Both the position numbers and the translations under genes were made by a program. The notes beneath the pieces are model-generated. The model made no database searches. It was not told the DNA's origin and was given only the letters and a program-made list of their open reading frames with translations. From Nissabacter sp. SGAir0207 (GTDB lineage Bacteria > Pseudomonadota > Gammaproteobacteria > Enterobacterales > Enterobacteriaceae), in NCBI RefSeq assembly GCF_005491205.1, contig NZ_CP028035.1, positions 2,542,001-2,606,000 of the forward strand: a DNA stretch of 64,000 nucleotides, given 5' to 3'. Below, in pieces: positions 48,750-59,457 of this stretch (the first letter of the stretch is position 1; every line of letters begins with the position of its first letter).

Positions 48750-51700
48750 ATGAATATTCTTTTTTACCTTGAGCCGTCTATTGAGTTCGGTAACCCACTT
48801 TTTCGTTATGCCACATTGCGCAACTCTTTCCTGCCGCAGATTAAATCTTTACAGCAAGCAGGCATGAATGTTGTCGCTTTGATGGGCACACCGATCGCCA
48901 GTCAATGTCTGGAAGACAGGCACACCCGCAATATTGATACGCTGGCGGTGATCGATCCGGTTGAATGGATGAAGGGTGAAAGTTATCTCACCCGAGCTCA
49001 ACGTCACCATGTCAATGATTACCATGAGGGTGAAGTCGCAAGGCTGGAAGAATTATTGACCTGTGCGCTGCCAGACGCATTTACACCTGATGTCATTATT
49101 GTATGGGAAAGCCCTGCGAATTTCCTGGCGACAATTTATCCACAGGCAAAAATTCTTTACCAAATGCCAGGCTTCTTTTCGCGTCCGCCTTTTAGCCAGC
49201 TCGTCTCTCTGGACACCGGGCTATTAGAGCATGCTGCAGCTAAGAAATATGAAGACAGTGTGGTTTCCAGTGAAGAGACGGAAGCACTACACAAGTTACG
49301 GCTGACGGAAAATCAATTCTTGCAGGCGGTATCACCTGTGAAGAGCATTGTCGACGACATTTCCCAGCGTTTTTCAAAAGTCGTGCTGTTACCACTGCAA
49401 ATTGATAACTACTTCATGATAAGCAGTGTTATCGGCAATACTAGAAGCCAATTTGATATCTTAGTTGATATATTAACGCGCCTGCCCGACGACTATGCCC
49501 TGTTGGTCACGAATTATAAATCCCGCGATGCACAGAGCGCTGTATTAACTGAGCAAGGCATCAACTACTTGCGAAGCCGTTTCCCTAACTTTGTTTACCG
49601 TAAAGAGACAGATAACATCGCGTGGGTTTCGCAATTCCTGGTGCCTTTGGTAGATGGTGTTATTACTATCTCCTCCTCTATTGGGTTCCAGGCAGCATTT
49701 TGGCAAAAACCGTTGCTGGCACTGGGCAAAAGCCACCTGACGCCCTTTACGACCGCCGCTACGCTAGAAACGTTTTTGACCCAAGTTGGCAATTCGGTGT
49801 TGCAAAACCGCGATGCGCTGATGATAGAAACGCTTCGCCATCAGCACTGTCCAATGAGCTTTTTAGCAGACGGCCGTTATGCAGAGTGGTTAACACATTT
49901 CGCGGCCACTGGAGAATTCTCTCCGTGGTGCAGCCGTCCTGTTGGTCAGATCCTGCTTGAGGAGCGTCGGGAAAGCCAGCTACTGGAGGCATTGGGGTAC
50001 TTCAATAAAGTTCGTGGCGAATCCTCTATGGATCATTGCCAGGAGCTTTCTCAGCAAATTATGAAACACGATATCGTTTCATTCGATATTTTCGATACGT
50101 TACTTTATCGACCGTTTAAATCGCCGACCGATCTTTATACCTTCATTAACAATGAAGCGCGTGATATCACCGGTATCGCCACTTTGGATTTCAAAGCGTC
50201 TCGCCGTGCCGCAGAAAAAGCAGCATTTCTTGCTGCCATTGAGCGTGGCGAAGGTGAAGTCACCTTTGAAGAGATTTATCAGGTGTTAGCAGCAGACCTG
50301 GGGCTGAATGAGACAGTCATGCGCCGTCTGATGCAGGCTGAAATGTCAGCCGAGCGCGAATTACTCTATCCCCGCGTATCTGGTTACAAAGCCTTTTTAG
50401 AAGCCAAGAGCCTGAACAAGCGTATTATCATTATCTCTGACATGTACCTGCCGGAATCTTTCCTGGCAGAAATCTTGGAGAAGAATGGCTATACCGGTTA
50501 CGAACGCCTGTTCGTTTCCTCTACCTATCGCGCGAAAAAACACAGTGGCGTGTTATTCGACCGGGTACTGGAACAAATACAGGTCGACCCCAGCCGTATC
50601 CTGCATATTGGTGATAACCTTGATGCCGATGTAAAGCGCGCGAAATCACGTGGGTTAAAACCGTTCCACTTGGTAAAAGCCTCTGACGTGTTTGAAGCAA
50701 ACAGCAACTATACGTTGCCCTGGTCACGTGATGAAGCCCGCCATTCACTTGACTGGCGTATGCTGCTCTCCATTGCGGGTAACCGCTTGCATGACAATCC
50801 CTACCTACCGCATCGTAAAGGTACCGTATTTGGGGGATCGCCTTGGAAACTGGGTTATTACGGTTTTGGTGCATTACTTCTGGGCTATACTAAATGGCTG
50901 CTAGAAAATGCCATTCGCGACGGTGTCGAAGATCTCTACTTCTTGTCACGCGATGGCAAAATTATGAAGGCAGCCTACGATGCGGTAGCGCCTCTTTATC
51001 CTAATGCCCCTCGCTCACATTATTTACTCTGTTCACGCCGGGCCGTTAACCTGGCGAAAGTTCAGAATATGAGTGATGTTTTGGACCTTCTGCATGTGGA
51101 CTTTGCCCATCGGGTCAAACTCTCCCATCTGCTAAAACATCGCTTTGGGATCAATATCGATCAGGTTCCGCTGGAGCTACTCAAGAAGCACAATTACCTG
51201 CCAGACACCCCGCTGACGGCGGGAGATGTCCCTCGTCTGGAAGCGCTATTCGGCGATCTGCAACCTATTTTGCTTGCTGCGGCAGCGGAAGAACGTGCTC
51301 ATTACCTGGATTATCTGCAGCAGAGCGGTATCTACGGTGCGACCAAAAATGCCATTGTTGATATAGGGTATGCAGGTACCATGCAGGAGTCTCTGCATCA
51401 GTTATCAGGTGGAGAAAAAGAGATTGGCGGGTACTACCTGATGACCTTCCGCCAGGCTCTGAAGCGAGTAGCACAGCGTAACCTGCCTATTCGCGGCTAT
51501 CTGGCTGAGTTTATTGACCGGCATGATACTTATCATCCCTTCTGTCGCCATGTGCCTCTATATGAGACCTTATTCAGCAGCGAAGATACCTCTTTTGTCT
51601 GCATGACAAAGGATTGGCAACAAAACCTCTACCCTGTATTTATGGCACGTTCACCGATTGAAGAACGTCGTGAAGAGGTCGTTCGGAACGTACAACAGGG

Positions 51701-52271
51701 CGCGATCGCGTTTATTACAGAGGTGGTCGGTATCCTTGGCCAACGCTTTTACGCGCTGGATATTGAGCCTAATAAAACCTTACGTCTTTTGGATAATTAC
51801 TTTAATAATCCACACCCACGCGATGCGGCTATCCTGTCGGGCGTGATGTTTGAGGACGCCTACGGCGGAACAGCATATAAAACGATCTTGCCTGACTTTA
51901 AAGCGTTAGAGACGCCTTGTGTCTGGCAAAAAGGCCGGGAGGTTCTGTTACAAGATCAATCCGCTAAACAGGCTCCTGAGCCTGCACCTAAACGTGCACC
52001 GAAACCTGTAGCGAAACCTGCGGCGAAACCTGCAGCAGCAAAACTCCTGGCCGCAGAGCCTGCACCCACTGACATCCTTAGTCATAATTATGCGCCCCCA
52101 GCACAACGTAGCGTTTCACACCATCTCATTCGTTGGGTCATGCTAAAAACGTTGTCTGAGAAGAAAAAATATAAATTTGAACATAAGCCGCATCTTTTCT
52201 TTAACGATGCCAAAAACCCATTGGTACGTAAGCTGGGTAAGCGTTATTTAAAAGGATATAACCACTCATGA
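48750..52271 (+). CDS. large fused glycosyltransferase-like / HAD / COG5610-type capsule protein
   Basis: A 1173-residue cytoplasmic protein with no signal peptide. Residues 1-420 look like a GT-B glycosyltransferase region: [20 protein letters not shown] (302-321) parallels TINSTAGISALVHNKP in KpsS and [16 protein letters not shown] in KpsC of this locus. Residues 440-640 are a HAD domain: motif [10 protein letters not shown] (Asp446, with Phe448 at the usual +2 Asp), Ser563 in IISDMYL, Lys596/597 and GDNLDAD (621-627). Residues 690-1050 carry the COG5610-type blocks FLSRDGK (731-737), CSRRA and DIGYAGT (871-877). A Pro/Ala/Lys linker (1074-1106) and a basic tail follow. It has lower GC than kpsMT. 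It may be the capsule polymerase; this is an inference from content and context. Confidence 0.8.
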   Translation: MNILFYLEPSIEFGNPLFRYATLRNSFLPQIKSLQQAGMNVVALMGTPIASQCLEDRHTRNIDTLAVIDPVEWMKGESYLTRAQRHHVNDYHEGEVARLEELLTCALPDAFTPDVIIVWESPANFLATIYPQAKILYQMPGFFSRPPFSQLVSLDTGLLEHAAAKKYEDSVVSSEETEALHKLRLTENQFLQAVSPVKSIVDDISQRFSKVVLLPLQIDNYFMISSVIGNTRSQFDILVDILTRLPDDYALLVTNYKSRDAQSAVLTEQGINYLRSRFPNFVYRKETDNIAWVSQFLVPLVDGVITISSSIGFQAAFWQKPLLALGKSHLTPFTTAATLETFLTQVGNSVLQNRDALMIETLRHQHCPMSFLADGRYAEWLTHFAATGEFSPWCSRPVGQILLEERRESQLLEALGYFNKVRGESSMDHCQELSQQIMKHDIVSFDIFDTLLYRPFKSPTDLYTFINNEARDITGIATLDFKASRRAAEKAAFLAAIERGEGEVTFEEIYQVLAADLGLNETVMRRLMQAEMSAERELLYPRVSGYKAFLEAKSLNKRIIIISDMYLPESFLAEILEKNGYTGYERLFVSSTYRAKKHSGVLFDRVLEQIQVDPSRILHIGDNLDADVKRAKSRGLKPFHLVKASDVFEANSNYTLPWSRDEARHSLDWRMLLSIAGNRLHDNPYLPHRKGTVFGGSPWKLGYYGFGALLLGYTKWLLENAIRDGVEDLYFLSRDGKIMKAAYDAVAPLYPNAPRSHYLLCSRRAVNLAKVQNMSDVLDLLHVDFAHRVKLSHLLKHRFGINIDQVPLELLKKHNYLPDTPLTAGDVPRLEALFGDLQPILLAAAAEERAHYLDYLQQSGIYGATKNAIVDIGYAGTMQESLHQLSGGEKEIGGYYLMTFRQALKRVAQRNLPIRGYLAEFIDRHDTYHPFCRHVPLYETLFSSEDTSFVCMTKDWQQNLYPVFMARSPIEERREEVVRNVQQGAIAFITEVVGILGQRFYALDIEPNKTLRLLDNYFNNPHPRDAAILSGVMFEDAYGGTAYKTILPDFKALETPCVWQKGREVLLQDQSAKQAPEPAPKRAPKPVAKPAAKPAAAKLLAAEPAPTDILSHNYAPPAQRSVSHHLIRWVMLKTLSEKKKYKFEHKPHLFFNDAKNPLVRKLGKRYLKGYNHS

Positions 52272-53008
52272 CCACGCCTTTCCTGGAATTGGCCCGGCAT
52301 CATATTGATATTGTTTCGCCAGATGAGACAAAGCTAATTCGTCCAGCAGACATGACGTTTGAATCACCTATCTGGCTGGCCCGCGGACATTATGATGTCC
52401 GCTCTTTTGGCGCTTATAGTTATGTTGGTGAAGATGCTTTGATCATGGCAACCGACCGTATCGGGCGCTATTGCTCCATTGCACGGCGCCTTACTGTAGG
52501 TGAGAGTGAACATCCGACCGGCTATTTGTCTACCTCGCCGATGTTTTATACCACCCGGTATTGGAAACGACATCCTGAGACAATGTCATTTTATCGTCAT
52601 CAGGCCGGTACGATAAAGAAAGCAGCGGATGTTTTCCGTCTGGAAGGCAGTAATGAAGGCCGTAATACCATTGGTAATGATGTCTGGATAGGCGAAGGTG
52701 TATTTATTCGCCGTGGTTGTAAGATTGGCGATGGGGCAATTATTGCTTCACGCGCAGTCATCACCCGTGATGTTCCGCCTTATGCTGTGGTCGGCGGAAC
52801 TCCTGCACGTATTATAAAATATCGTTTTGCGCCCGATGTGATTGCCCGCCTGCAGGCATTGTGTTGGTGGGATTATGATATTCGTAATATTGACGAGTTG
52901 GATTGGACAAACGTAGAAGCTACGCTTAGCCGTCTTGAAACGTTAAAGGCTTCAGGAAAACTCACTCCCTTTACCCCAGATATCATTACCTGGAAAGACG
53001 TGACTTAA
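52268..53008 (+). CDS. hexapeptide-repeat acetyltransferase (CatB/NodL-like)
   Basis: This 246-residue left-handed beta-helix acetyltransferase shows hexapeptide repeats in [38 protein letters not shown] and [20 protein letters not shown]. The likely catalytic His is in GESEHPTGY. It ends with the family's helical region ([20 protein letters not shown]). It overlaps the upstream large capsule gene by 4 bases and so is translated with it. The probable role is O-acetylation of the capsule polymer or of its building block. Low GC, as in the upstream gene. Confidence 0.85.
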   Translation: MTTPFLELARHHIDIVSPDETKLIRPADMTFESPIWLARGHYDVRSFGAYSYVGEDALIMATDRIGRYCSIARRLTVGESEHPTGYLSTSPMFYTTRYWKRHPETMSFYRHQAGTIKKAADVFRLEGSNEGRNTIGNDVWIGEGVFIRRGCKIGDGAIIASRAVITRDVPPYAVVGGTPARIIKYRFAPDVIARLQALCWWDYDIRNIDELDWTNVEATLSRLETLKASGKLTPFTPDIITWKDVT

Positions 53009-53051
53009 AACTGGCCGGGCAGCGGTATACCGCTGCCCGGTATGTATTTCC

Positions 53052-54320
53052 TCAAGGCCGAAGTGTTTTCCCCATTTTATCTGCCCTACCTGCCCAGCGT
53101 GTATCTTGCCTTGATACCCCTTCCTCATCAGATTGAAAGTGATGATTCTCCCCATAATAAACCGCATTGATTTGGGTGGTATTCAGTAGATAGGTGCGGA
53201 ACTGCTGGAATAGTTTCATATCTGGCTTGAAATCCGATCCCCAAAACTGGTGTAGATGTCCCTGAAACGTCAGCCCGCGTATATCATACAGCGCCCGGCC
53301 CATCACCTTGAGCGGCTTGTTATGCACTAAGGCTGAAATCCCGGCAGTACTGTTGATGGTTACCACTCCTCGGGCATGATTCAGCAACTCAGGCATCGGC
53401 AGATCGTGGACGTAAAATACCCGCTGGCTGACCTTGTGCTGTTCACTCAGGCGGCGAATTAGCGGGCTATAAAGCCGGTGGCCGCGATCCATCGGATGGT
53501 GTTTTATCACCAGGGATTGATCTGCCGGGGCTTTTTTGGCGAAGGAGTAGATCACATCGTTAATATAATCACGGACGTCCTGATACGGGCTATGGTGGCG
53601 GATCTGGCTGTCATTATAAACCTGCAAAATAACCAGGTAGTAACGTTGATCGAGCGCCGTTCGCAGCCGGGGCATCATATTCCGCTGGCGTAACCCATAC
53701 CAATATTTACGGCAGGCCGCCCTGATCCAGCAGCGCGCCTCATACACTGGGGAGAAAGATTTGTGGTGCCGATATTGTGCAAATTGCCGACGATGCCAGC
53801 TTCCCATTAAATAATAGGTGATGGCGTGCCCTACTCTCAGCGAAAATGAGGGGGAAAGCGGGGTAATATCCATCGCCTCCTGTGCCGGTAATTGCCGATA
53901 AAATTCACTTTCACGCGGTAACCCAGAAAAAGCATTGACGCCCCCCTGTTCCACGGTAATGAAATGTGGCCGGAGATAGCCCTCTTCAAAGGCCAGAAAA
54001 CGTATCCCTTTTGCCTGCGCCCAGCGTTTGGCTTCACGGTGCAGCGGGCGGCAATCACCAAAGCAGAGGATGGTGTCGAACTCATAGTGGCGATAAAGCT
54101 CTTTTAACCAGCCGGGAAACGCTTTTGGCGTGGCGTGATAAGGCAGTACCGTGCGATGGCGGCAATAAAATTGGTCGCCCCCATTAAAGACGACATTTAC
54201 GGTCTCGCGTCCGTGAGTTTCCAACCACTGCGCGACATCACTGAAAAAAGGCCCCATCGGGCCTTGCAGCAACAGGTATTTCTTACCAGAGAGTAATAAT
54301 GAAAGGGCGCTATTTTCCAT
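53052..54320 (-). CDS. kpsS: capsule beta-Kdo transferase KpsS
   Basis: A 422-residue protein of the KpsS family (E. coli 389). KpsS adds the first Kdo to phosphatidylglycerol, building the Kdo linker on which the capsule is carried. Blocks seen are LLLQGPMGPFFSDVAQWLE, YCRHRTVLPYH, FLAFEEGYLRPHFIT, SLVIKHHPMDRG and VVTINSTAGISALVHNKPLK. The ATG 54320 was preferred to an in-frame TTG at 54329. It is the last gene of kpsFEDCS on the minus strand and convergent with the polymer genes. Confidence 0.93.
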   Translation of the reverse strand: MENSALSLLLSGKKYLLLQGPMGPFFSDVAQWLETHGRETVNVVFNGGDQFYCRHRTVLPYHATPKAFPGWLKELYRHYEFDTILCFGDCRPLHREAKRWAQAKGIRFLAFEEGYLRPHFITVEQGGVNAFSGLPRESEFYRQLPAQEAMDITPLSPSFSLRVGHAITYYLMGSWHRRQFAQYRHHKSFSPVYEARCWIRAACRKYWYGLRQRNMMPRLRTALDQRYYLVILQVYNDSQIRHHSPYQDVRDYINDVIYSFAKKAPADQSLVIKHHPMDRGHRLYSPLIRRLSEQHKVSQRVFYVHDLPMPELLNHARGVVTINSTAGISALVHNKPLKVMGRALYDIRGLTFQGHLHQFWGSDFKPDMKLFQQFRTYLLNTTQINAVYYGENHHFQSDEEGVSRQDTRWAGRADKMGKTLRP

Positions 54321-54411
54321 ATACACCAACGTGAAAAGCTGGGCCAGTTTACGGGCCTCAATTCTTATTCATGCCTTTAACACGATTGCATCGCCGGCAT
54401 GGCCAGATTAA

Positions 54412-56472
54412 TTAAAGGTGTTGGGCAGCATTAAAATTTAATTTGACTTTAATCAGCATTTTTATCTTTTTATAGTTGTTAATAACGCTGCTGAATTTTC
54501 TTTTTGCAATAAACATCTCTCCACGGGGAAGCGTTTCCAGATAACTCACGGCGGCTTCTACGGTAATAGGTTTACCGGACACCGGGTGAATATAACTGGG
54601 GTAGCGGATCAGAGCCTGATACACCAACTCATCCAGCGTAATTTCACGCGTCCGCCGCGAACAGGGGTACTCATCCTGCGTTAACCCCCACCCGGCATAG
54701 AAGGGAACGCCATAGCACGTCACTGGTTTACCGTGCATCAGGGCTTCAAACCCTGCCAGCGATGTCAGCGTATGGATCTCATCCGCAGCCCGGATACAGT
54801 GGATGATATCGGCATCCAGCACGGTTTCATTAGCCCAGCGCGCCACATCCTGCGCAGCTATCGCCCCTTTACGGTTACCGGCCAGTACATCCGGGTGCGG
54901 TTTATAGAGGATATAGGCGTCCGGGTGGCGCTCTCGCACCGTCTGTAGTAACGCACTATTGCTGCGGATCCCCAGGGTACCGGTCAGAATAGAGGCGTCG
55001 TCCTCCACCTGCCCCGGCACCAGCAGTAGCCGTTTTCCGGCGGCGGCAACCGGCCGCGAGAACGCGGCCCCGAGGTTATATTTACTTAGCCGTGCCGCCA
55101 ACAGACGTTGGCGGAGCGCGGCTGCCCGCGCACGCTGGCAGTCAGTCAGCGTATCGTCGTTAAGCAGCATCTCTAAATCACTGGGCCGGGTTGCGTCGTA
55201 ATAGATGCCGCGTTTGTCCAGCACCAGCGACAAAGGCGGGTGCAGATGGGAGCCTAAGCCGGCAGATCGCAGGAAGCCATCCTCCATTCGCCAGACCGGC
55301 AGCGCCGGGTCGTAACCGGCCTGTTGCCATTGCCGTTCCCCTTTAATGCCCCACACGACCCCGGCAGTGGCATCGTTGATTGCGCTACTGAACCGCACCC
55401 GGTTATCCAGCGTCTTTAAAAAGGGTGACAAGATGGCCCGTTTCCACATTGACAAACTGGGTGCCGCCAGCGTCCCTTGCCGTTCACGGCAATGATTCCG
55501 GGCCATGTCCAGCCACGTCAGTAAGTCATCCAGCGTGCCTGCCTTACCGCTTTGCGGATCGAGGTAGCGGCTATAACGCAGATAGGCAGCTGCAAAAAGA
55601 TCGAACAGGGAGGCCCGGCCACGGCGAGCAGCCAGCGTAGGGGCATCAGCATGACGATCGTCCGTCAGGCCCCAACCGGCATACCAGGGCAAACCGAAAC
55701 AGGTTACCGCCTTACCGGCCATCAACGCCTCAAATCCATACTGGGAGGTCACCGCATAAACCCGACTGACGTGCTGAAGCAGCGAGTAGGGGCTGGCGTT
55801 GCAAGTTAGCAGCGTGACGCGCGGGTGCCGTTCAGCCGCCTTACGGGCAGCGTCAGCCAGATACCCCGCTTTTTTGCCGTGCAGCACATCAGGGTGCACT
55901 TTGACCCACACTGTCGCATCGGGATTCTCTGCCAGCGCCGTCTCCAGCATCCGAACAAAATCGCCCGGCCCTGCCCCACCGTGGCTGACCGCTTGGTCGC
56001 CAAAGGTCTGATCGACCACCAGCACCGTTTCGCCGGCCGGTATCGGGCCATGATAAGGGGGTGCCTGATTGTATTTGGAGAGGTCAAGCCGGGTAATGGT
56101 GTCGATGGCCCGGCTGGCCTGCGGATAGAGCGGCGCATTGCCTGCCCGGTCCTGAATCAGATATTCCAGTGTGCTGGGCTGGGCGGCATCGTAATAGATG
56201 CCTGCCTGATCCACTACAATGGCGCAGGGCGGGCTGCCGGCCACGCCCAAGCCGAGTGAGCGAATAAACCCATCCTCAAGCCGCCAGACCGGCACCCCTC
56301 GGCGGCGTGCCACCGCCACTGCCCTGTTCCCACTGGGGCGATGCCCCCAAACCGCAATCGCGCTGACCTGATCCGGGAGCCGTCGGTAGGATGCCAGCCT
56401 GACGACCCCTTCCGGCAGGAGCTGTGCAAGATGGGGAATACGCGCAATGCCTGCTGAAAAGATGCCGATCAT
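54412..56472 (-). CDS. kpsC: capsule beta-Kdo transferase KpsC
   Basis: A 686-residue KpsC (E. coli 675), made of two similar halves that extend the poly-Kdo linker. The duplication is visible: [18 protein letters not shown] and [27 protein letters not shown] and [37 protein letters not shown] and [20 protein letters not shown]. The ATG at 56472 has AAGGAG. The gene starts 9 bases after the kpsD stop. Confidence 0.95.
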   Translation of the reverse strand: MIGIFSAGIARIPHLAQLLPEGVVRLASYRRLPDQVSAIAVWGHRPSGNRAVAVARRRGVPVWRLEDGFIRSLGLGVAGSPPCAIVVDQAGIYYDAAQPSTLEYLIQDRAGNAPLYPQASRAIDTITRLDLSKYNQAPPYHGPIPAGETVLVVDQTFGDQAVSHGGAGPGDFVRMLETALAENPDATVWVKVHPDVLHGKKAGYLADAARKAAERHPRVTLLTCNASPYSLLQHVSRVYAVTSQYGFEALMAGKAVTCFGLPWYAGWGLTDDRHADAPTLAARRGRASLFDLFAAAYLRYSRYLDPQSGKAGTLDDLLTWLDMARNHCRERQGTLAAPSLSMWKRAILSPFLKTLDNRVRFSSAINDATAGVVWGIKGERQWQQAGYDPALPVWRMEDGFLRSAGLGSHLHPPLSLVLDKRGIYYDATRPSDLEMLLNDDTLTDCQRARAAALRQRLLAARLSKYNLGAAFSRPVAAAGKRLLLVPGQVEDDASILTGTLGIRSNSALLQTVRERHPDAYILYKPHPDVLAGNRKGAIAAQDVARWANETVLDADIIHCIRAADEIHTLTSLAGFEALMHGKPVTCYGVPFYAGWGLTQDEYPCSRRTREITLDELVYQALIRYPSYIHPVSGKPITVEAAVSYLETLPRGEMFIAKRKFSSVINNYKKIKMLIKVKLNFNAAQHL

Positions 56473-56481
56473 CCCCTCTCC

Positions 56482-58155
56482 TTACAGTGTCAAAATAACT
56501 TTGGCGGCGACGGCGATCTGGTAAATGATGGTCGAGATGCCGCGGGTGACCTCAATGCTCTTCGATTCAAACTTCGGCAGCACCATCAGTTCATCGCCCG
56601 GTTGCAGGGTGTCAACATTGTCGGCGTCATCCGCTTCGCCGTTTTGATGGATCACGATGACCTTCGCGTTGCCCTTCTTCTGGGTCAAGCCCCCGACCTT
56701 GGCGATGTAATCCTCCGGCGACAGCCCTTTCTGCCAGGCTACGGCATTCGGGAACAGCACTTCGCCGTGCACCATGACCAGTGAGGTGCGCTCTGGGATG
56801 TTGATAATGTCGCCATCTTCCAGAATCACCTGATCGAGGTTGTTCTCATTGAGCACCACTGCCCCTTTAGGAACCACGTTGCGCGCCTTGGCAACAAAGC
56901 GGCTGATCAGCTGTGCCTCCTGCATCCGCAGGTTGGCCTCTTCCGACGTAGCGGACTGAGCAGAGAGTGACGCCTCCTCCAGCTTCTGCAGGGAAAGATC
57001 CAGCATCTCTTTCTGGCGCTCCGCCACCGAGCGGCGGAACAGCTGGATGGCATTAAGCTGTGACATGTTGTTGGTGCGGATCTGCGCCAGTACCTGGCGC
57101 ATGGTGGCCCCATAGGGCAGCACCACCGCGTGTTCGCCGGAGTGCGCGCCTTCAATGCGCACCTGAATGGTGCCCGCGTAGCGGTCAGCGCTGACAATCA
57201 GCTGATCGCCATCCTGTAGGAAGCGGCCATTCGCCTGACTGAGCGGGTAGTACTCGCTGCGTTTGACGGTGCCTTGCTGGCGGATAATGGTCATGTGGGT
57301 AGCGCCCGGTTTTGGACGTGCCCAGCTCAGCGCCTCGCTGACCGGCAGCGTGCCATCGCGGAACTCAAAATCATAGCTGTTGAAGACTTCGCCCTGCACG
57401 CTGACCGTATGCTGGCGCGGGCCGACCACAATCACATCGCCGTCAGCAAACTGCGACAGGCTGAGGTTGCCGTTCAGCAGGAAGTCATACAGGTTGATGT
57501 GGCTGCGCACACGGTTACCGCGCTTGACCTCGATGTCCACATAGCTACCGCGCTCGGTGTCCACTCCGCCCGCCTTGCTCAAGTAGGAGAGCAGCGAGTC
57601 AGAGGCCACGCCGCCATAGAGGCCGGGGTTGTTGACGTAACCGGTGACAAACACCTTGACCGGCTGCGCCTGCACCAGCGAGGCGTAGACGTTGACGTTA
57701 GCCTGATAGACCTCTTTCACTTTGCTGGTGACCAGACTGTTGAGCTGGCCGTTCGGCGTGCCGGCAACTTTCATTGGGCCAACGTTAGGCAAGAAGATGT
57801 TGCCTTTCGGGTCTACCGCCAGACTGCCCTCAAAGTTAAAAGCGCCCCAGAGCCGCACCTGGATCTGGTCACCCAGCCCGATGACGTAGCTGGGGTTAAA
57901 GCCGATGCTGCTGGCGCTGTTGCCACCGGTGCCACTGAAGATCTGGGCACCGAACATGCGGCTGGCTGGGGCCGGAACCACCGGGGCCGGGGTGTCGTCA
58001 AACTGGCTGCTGCTTTTGGGCTGGGCAGTCTGGCCACTGATCACCTGCGGCAGCGGTGCCGCGCCGGTCAGGGAGGGATCGGCGGTCAGGGAGATCGCCT
58101 GCGCCTGAGCCAGCGGCAGCATCAGGGCAAGAACAAAGGTGTTAAACAGTTTCAT
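56482..58155 (-). CDS. kpsD: capsule export protein KpsD
   Basis: A 557-residue KpsD (E. coli 558), the periplasmic/outer-membrane export component (OPX family) that connects with KpsE. It has a signal peptide MKLFNTFVLALMLPLAQAQA, a polysaccharide export domain (LGDQIQVRLWGAFNF, VGPMKVAGTPNGQLNSLV) and SLBB-type regions (VFVTGYVNNPGLYGG, SVQGEVFNSYDFEF, VHGEVLFPNAVAWQ). The start at 58155 was chosen; the frame is open to 58197. In the open frame it overlaps the end of kpsE. Confidence 0.95.
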   Translation of the reverse strand: MKLFNTFVLALMLPLAQAQAISLTADPSLTGAAPLPQVISGQTAQPKSSSQFDDTPAPVVPAPASRMFGAQIFSGTGGNSASSIGFNPSYVIGLGDQIQVRLWGAFNFEGSLAVDPKGNIFLPNVGPMKVAGTPNGQLNSLVTSKVKEVYQANVNVYASLVQAQPVKVFVTGYVNNPGLYGGVASDSLLSYLSKAGGVDTERGSYVDIEVKRGNRVRSHINLYDFLLNGNLSLSQFADGDVIVVGPRQHTVSVQGEVFNSYDFEFRDGTLPVSEALSWARPKPGATHMTIIRQQGTVKRSEYYPLSQANGRFLQDGDQLIVSADRYAGTIQVRIEGAHSGEHAVVLPYGATMRQVLAQIRTNNMSQLNAIQLFRRSVAERQKEMLDLSLQKLEEASLSAQSATSEEANLRMQEAQLISRFVAKARNVVPKGAVVLNENNLDQVILEDGDIINIPERTSLVMVHGEVLFPNAVAWQKGLSPEDYIAKVGGLTQKKGNAKVIVIHQNGEADDADNVDTLQPGDELMVLPKFESKSIEVTRGISTIIYQIAVAAKVILTL

Positions 58156-58177
58156 GGCGTGCTCGCGGTAGTCGTTA

Positions 58178-59338
58178 TTAGTCCCGGTGGTCATCAATCA
58201 CTGCCAGCAGCAGTTTGATGGTGCCGAAGAGTAAGCAGCAGATCAGCAGCAGGCTGATGATCAGATAAGGGCTGTTGGGGTACGTTGACTCTTCCGGCAT
58301 CTGCGGCGAGCTAATCACCGACAGCACCTTGAGCTTGCGCGCGCTTTCGACGCGGGTCTTCTCGATGGAGGTGAGCGCCAGCTTGTAGAGATCCGTATCA
58401 AAGGCAACCCTGGCCTTGATCGCCTCGAAGTCCACCGCCATGGTATTGAGCTGGCGGCCGTCCGGGGCAGTGATTTTGCTCTGCTCCTCTTTAATCTGGG
58501 CAGAGAGCGACGCCAGCGCATTGCGGACACTGACCACCTGCGGCGTATCCTCACGCAGATAGGTCAGCAGGTTACGCAACTCCGCTTCCATCTGGATTTT
58601 CTGGCCAATCAGGGTATTTACCAGAGCGCTAGCCGCCTGCGCCTGTGCACCAGGGTCCAGCATACTGTTACTGTTCTGGTAGGCGAGCAGCGCCGCCCGG
58701 CTGGCATCGAGGCGGCTGCTGGCCTCATGCATCTCTTTCTCAGCAAAGGCGAGCTGGTCACGGGCAATCCGGTGGGATAGCTCGTTAATAAAACGCTCCG
58801 ACTCTTTCAGCACCGCCTGATTAAAGCGCTGGGCGAACTCCGGCGTAAAACCTTGGGTGGCGATGGTCAGCAAACCGGTTTTATCGTCGTAAATCACGCT
58901 GATACGATTACGGTAATACTCGAGGAAACGCTCACGCGACAGGTCTGCCGACAGGTGGTAGAAAATATCCCAGCCGCTGGCACCGAAGGCCTGATGGAAA
59001 TTAAGTTGCTTGTCCAGAATCGCCAGCATATCCGGCGAGTTGATATAGGCTTTTAAATAGAGCGCATCCTCGGCCGAACTGGTATTACTCGCCCCCAGCA
59101 GCAAGCCGACATTCAAACTGCTGCCGTTGATATCATCGGAACGTTTAATTGCGACCGTGGATTCACTTTGGAAACGCGGCTGGCTGAATAACACCAGATA
59201 AATAATCAACAGCGCCAGCGGCGCAATAATGATGATCTTTGCCAGGTGGCGATGCAGGAAAGCCAGATTCACGGTCTGACGCAGCCGCCGGACGAGCTGC
59301 TTGCCCGGCAGTGCAGCTTTTAGGTTATTCATTAACAT
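58178..59338 (-). CDS. kpsE: capsule export protein KpsE
   Basis: A 386-residue KpsE (E. coli 382), an inner-membrane adaptor of the Wzz/PCP superfamily. One helix lies near residues 34-52 (IIIIAPLALLIIYLVLF) and one near 362-382 (LIISLLLICCLLFGTIKLLL), with a large periplasmic coiled-coil part between. The RISVIYDDKTGLLTIATQGF stretch is typical. It links the KpsMT transporter with KpsD. It lies second in kpsFEDCS; upstream is kpsF with a 119-base gap. Confidence 0.95.
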   Translation of the reverse strand: MLMNNLKAALPGKQLVRRLRQTVNLAFLHRHLAKIIIIAPLALLIIYLVLFSQPRFQSESTVAIKRSDDINGSSLNVGLLLGASNTSSAEDALYLKAYINSPDMLAILDKQLNFHQAFGASGWDIFYHLSADLSRERFLEYYRNRISVIYDDKTGLLTIATQGFTPEFAQRFNQAVLKESERFINELSHRIARDQLAFAEKEMHEASSRLDASRAALLAYQNSNSMLDPGAQAQAASALVNTLIGQKIQMEAELRNLLTYLREDTPQVVSVRNALASLSAQIKEEQSKITAPDGRQLNTMAVDFEAIKARVAFDTDLYKLALTSIEKTRVESARKLKVLSVISSPQMPEESTYPNSPYLIISLLLICCLLFGTIKLLLAVIDDHRD

Positions 59339-59457
59339 GAGGGTTCATCATTTTCTAAAAGGGGCGTGGCTTGGTGCCATTATCTGGCGCACTAATCCCC
59401 TGTAACGCAGAGGTTATGGCGCAAAAAAGGGCGCTATTCGCTCAATTGGCTGCTTTT

